DNA of 7,052 nucleotides from an uncultured Eubacteriales bacterium (lineage in GTDB: Bacteria > Bacillota_A > Clostridia > Oscillospirales > Oscillospiraceae): contig CATJRT010000241.1 in NCBI GenBank assembly GCA_949742895.1, forward strand, positions 1 to 7,052, given 5' to 3'. The position numbers were made by a program, and so were the translations under genes. Position 1 is the stretch's first letter, and every line of letters begins with the position of its first letter. The notes below the pieces were generated by a model. The model did no database searches. It was not told where the DNA came from and saw only the letters and a program-made list of their open reading frames with translations. Below, piece by piece: positions 6,744 to 7,052 of this stretch.

Positions 6744-7052
6744 TCACCCCATTTCCATGCCGCCCTGGTCGGGGCCGTCCGGCTGCTCCTGGACTGGGCC
6801 CCGTAGCTCGGACAGCTTCTCCGCCGCCCAGTCCGGCAGGTACTGCTCGTCCAGCGCGCCGATAAAATCGGAGCGGCTCCACCGGGCCTTTTCGCCATCC
6901 CCTAAGCAGGTGGCGAACACCGCCTGCCCACGGGCGGTGGGAGAGCAGCCGAACCCGCTTTCCCCGTACCAGACCTGGTTCTGGGGGGACAAGCACTCCT
7001 CCTTCAGCCTGTCCGGGCGGAGGATGAGCACTCTGCCGGTGTAGTCCAAATC
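6744..7052 (-). CDS. C-terminal end of an uncharacterised protein (5' end outside window)
   Basis: The visible 102 residues are the tail of a gene whose start lies beyond the right edge; the frame is open to the last base. They read LDYTGRVLILRPDRL, then QVWYGESGFGC, RGQAVFATCLGDGEKARWSRSDFIG and LPDWAAEKLSEL, and end in a Gln/Gly/Asp/Pro-rich tail. The GFGC...G.AVFAT.L.DGE...W.R.DF.G pattern is one I associate, from memory, with C-terminal regions of hypothetical proteins in clostridial integrative elements; no function follows from it. A TTG at 7049 could formally start a 101-aa protein, but its ribosome binding site would be outside the window, and a longer protein is more likely. It ends 5 nt before the next gene, so it heads the visible operon. 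Confidence 0.7.
   Translation of the reverse strand, partial: DLDYTGRVLILRPDRLKEECLSPQNQVWYGESGFGCSPTARGQAVFATCLGDGEKARWSRSDFIGALDEQYLPDWAAEKLSELRGPVQEQPDGPDQGGMEMG

Noticed and set aside
6739..6996. N-terminal extension of the 216-aa protein to 302 aa
   Set aside because: The extension overlaps the coding end of the upstream gene in another frame and reads as Arg/Gly/Pro-rich shadow sequence; ATG at 6738 fits the spacing.
6448..7044. 198-aa plus-strand open frame
   Set aside because: It crosses the junction of two well-supported minus-strand genes and has no protein-like domain pattern.

Overview
The window reads as part of an accessory, probably integrative-conjugative, region from a GC-rich Gram-positive gut bacterium. 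Oscillospiraceae-like Clostridia fit best, but this is an inference. The support is strong AGGAGG-type ribosome binding sites, GC-rich codon choice, Gram-positive surface protein families (sortase, Cna-B repeats, thioester adhesin) and an upstream protein tail of a kind I associate with clostridial mobile elements. No tRNA, rRNA, CRISPR array, insertion sequence or att site was seen.

Every convincing gene lies on the minus strand, so transcription runs from high to low coordinates. In that order: (1) the 3' end of an uncharacterised gene (7052-6744); (2) a 216-aa cytoplasmic protein of unknown function (6738-6088); (3) a secreted protein of 313 aa with one C-terminal membrane segment (6098-5157); (4) a 103-aa acidic cytoplasmic protein (5160-4849); (5) an exported class D-like sortase (4833-4057); (6) an exported copper-amine-oxidase-N-like plus NlpC/P60-like cysteine hydrolase (3944-3225); (7) a very large surface adhesin with an N-terminal thioester domain and at least eight Cna-B repeats, which runs off the left edge (3155-1). 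Genes 1-5 are packed tightly (5-nt gap, 11-nt overlap, 4-nt overlap, 15-nt gap). Genes 6 and 7 follow after 112 and 69 nt, and the second gap holds a perfect 9-bp hairpin. This looks like one transcription unit, with the last genes possibly tuned separately.

The functional picture is a cell-surface module: an adhesin that could bind a target covalently through its thioester, a sortase that could anchor it, a wall hydrolase that could open or remodel peptidoglycan, and a membrane-anchored ectodomain protein. If the region is a conjugative element, the module could serve donor-recipient or donor-host contact. That role is inferred from gene content only.

The long plus-strand open frames, including one of about 1,000 codons opposite the adhesin, are antisense shadows. 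They keep codon register with the real genes and stay open because the sense genes almost never use TTA, CTA or TCA.
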